The notes beneath the pieces were generated by a model that was given only the letters and a program-made list of their open reading frames with translations, did no database searches and had not been told where the DNA came from. This document shows, piece by piece, positions 63,235 to 64,000 of a DNA stretch of 64,000 bases (positions are counted from its first letter, which is position 1; each line of letters starts with the position of its first letter). The position numbers and the translations under genes are program-made. This DNA is from Ralstonia pickettii (GTDB lineage: Bacteria > Pseudomonadota > Gammaproteobacteria > Burkholderiales > Burkholderiaceae). The DNA is taken from NCBI RefSeq assembly GCF_001699815.1, contig NZ_MCGB01000020.1, forward strand, positions 1-64,000, written 5' to 3'.

Positions 63235-63837
63235 TCAGTCGCCGATGCGCGTGAGCGACGAGAACGCGCCTCGATGGAACACCAGTGGTGCGCCATTCGC
63301 GTCGATCACGCCGCAGCGCTCGACTTCACCGACGAAGATGACGTGGTCACCCTCGTCATATCGGCTGCGGTTATGGCACTCGAACCAGGCCAGGGATTGT
63401 CCGAGGATCGGCAGGCCGGTGGGGCTCAGGCGGTAGTCGATGTTGGCAAAGCGGTCGCCCTTGAGCGTGGCGAAGCGCTTGCACAGGGCCAGTTGATCGG
63501 CTGCGAGAACATTGATGACGTAGTGCGAGCCGGCGTGGAACAGCGGAAATGAGTTCGCCTGCACGCCCAGGCTCCACAGCACCAGCGGCGGGTCCAGCGA
63601 CACCGAATTGAACGAGCTGGCCGTCACCCCGACGAACGCCGGCGTACCTGGCCGGCCTTCCGAGCGCGTGGTGACCACCGTCACGCCAGTGGCAAACTGG
63701 GACAGGGCATGCCGGAAATGCGCGGCATCGAAATCGGGCGGGGTGGCGCGGCCATGTGGGCGTCGATGCGCCGACGCCTCGCGCGCGGAAGATTCCCTGT
63801 CGCGCGCATCCATGGGAATGGCTCCGTTTTGGTCCAT
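63235..63837 (-). CDS. Flavin reductase family protein
   Basis: A 200-aa FMN-binding flavin reductase. The core (about 38-195) has FRHALSQFATGVTVVTTRSEGRPGTPAFVGVTASSFNSVSLDPPLVLWSL, the flavin-binding block, and FVGEVERCGV. Such proteins supply reduced flavin to two-component monooxygenases, for example of the SfnB/DszC type at 48.2 kb, but no partner is adjacent. An ATG eight codons downstream is a possible alternative start. Confidence 0.9.
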   Translation of the reverse strand: MDQNGAIPMDARDRESSAREASAHRRPHGRATPPDFDAAHFRHALSQFATGVTVVTTRSEGRPGTPAFVGVTASSFNSVSLDPPLVLWSLGVQANSFPLFHAGSHYVINVLAADQLALCKRFATLKGDRFANIDYRLSPTGLPILGQSLAWFECHNRSRYDEGDHVIFVGEVERCGVIDANGAPLVFHRGAFSSLTRIGD

Positions 63838-63994
63838 GAAAACTACCGAAAGTAATGCTCAATTGTAACGGACGCCCGATAGGCCGCGCCCGGGTAGGGC
63901 TTTGCGTGATTCTGCGGCCACATGGTGGTGCCTGTGTCAGGATTGAAGCCTTCGGCCGACCAATGGCAGCCCAATCAATTGCAGGAGAATCCGA

Positions 63995-64000
63995 ATGACT
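63995..64000 (+). CDS. Start of a truncated gene at the window edge
   Basis: AGGAG (63983-63987) and ATG at 63995 with a good 7-nt spacing suggest that a gene starts here and continues outside the window. Only Met-Thr is visible. Confidence 0.4.

Noticed and set aside
1-64000. CRISPR arrays, insertion sequences and integrated elements
   Set aside because: No spaced direct repeats, transposase or integrase motifs, or duplicated tRNA ends were seen; both tRNA genes are followed directly by terminators, not by integrases.

Overview
The window is a chromosomal stretch of a high-GC betaproteobacterium, most probably a Ralstonia (Burkholderiaceae). This is inferred from gene content, gene order and codon use: a Ralstonia-like rib operon, the tol-pal block, two minor-pilin clusters, and kynBUA with an Lrp regulator. 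No database search was possible. I see no insertion sequence, prophage, integrase or CRISPR array. Almost all of it looks like stable chromosome, with a few accessory catabolic blocks. Starts were chosen from Shine-Dalgarno (SD) sequences, ATGA overlaps and known family N-termini. Coordinates were counted by eye.

Layout. 1-5.7 kb: the end of a META-domain gene, then (minus strand) a pcm-like methyltransferase, a rhodanese and a TolC-type outer-membrane channel, with a TetR regulator upstream. Next come (plus) a YkgJ cysteine-cluster protein, a DUF1439 lipoprotein and uppP. 5.8-14.1 kb: an old-yellow-enzyme reductase, trmB, tRNA-Gly(CCC), an unknown 237-aa protein, acetoacetyl-CoA synthetase, succinate-semialdehyde dehydrogenase and ubiD. 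14.3-15.9 kb: a strong promoter, a roughly 280-nt leader full of predicted helices, and a membrane-anchored lytic transglycosylase. 15.9-21.3 kb (minus): ribD-ribE-ribB-ribH-nusB-aminotransferase.

21.3-31.5 kb: two divergent type IV minor-pilin clusters. The plus-strand one is the canonical fimT-pilV-pilW-pilX-pilY1-(pilY2-like)-pilE operon. The minus-strand one is a second five-gene pseudopilin set without pilY1; it runs into ribD after only 24 nt. 31.5-34.6 kb: nrdR, glyA and a ydfG-type dehydrogenase. 34.6-40.1 kb: ybgC-tolQ-tolR-tolA-tolB-pal-cpoB, the envelope-constriction machine, closed by a terminator. 40.1-42.2 kb: queC, a YeeE-type sulfur transporter, and tRNA-Lys behind a perfect-consensus promoter.

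42.3-48.1 kb: a 2-ketogluconate operon (kguE-kguK-kguT-kguD-ptxS plus a nucleoside deoxyribosyltransferase-like gene) behind a 14-bp PtxS-like palindrome. 48.2-50.4 kb: an SfnB/DszC-like flavoprotein and a TauD-type dioxygenase, plausibly for organosulfur use. 50.4-55.4 kb: a Nudix hydrolase, a FetAB-like ABC transporter, small envelope proteins of the YqjD/YqjE type, and a 1-Cys peroxiredoxin. 55.5-59.4 kb: an AzgA-type purine permease, and glutaryl-CoA dehydrogenase divergent from an IclR regulator with a clear operator between them. 59.4-63.8 kb: the kynurenine operon kynB-kynU-kynA (tryptophan to anthranilate) divergent from a KynR-like Lrp regulator, a DUF3079 protein, and a flavin reductase.

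The best candidate for something undescribed is the structured leader at 14364-14644. It begins three bases after the predicted transcription start and contains at least five stable helices. Two hairpin loops are complementary over six bases, which suggests a pseudoknot.
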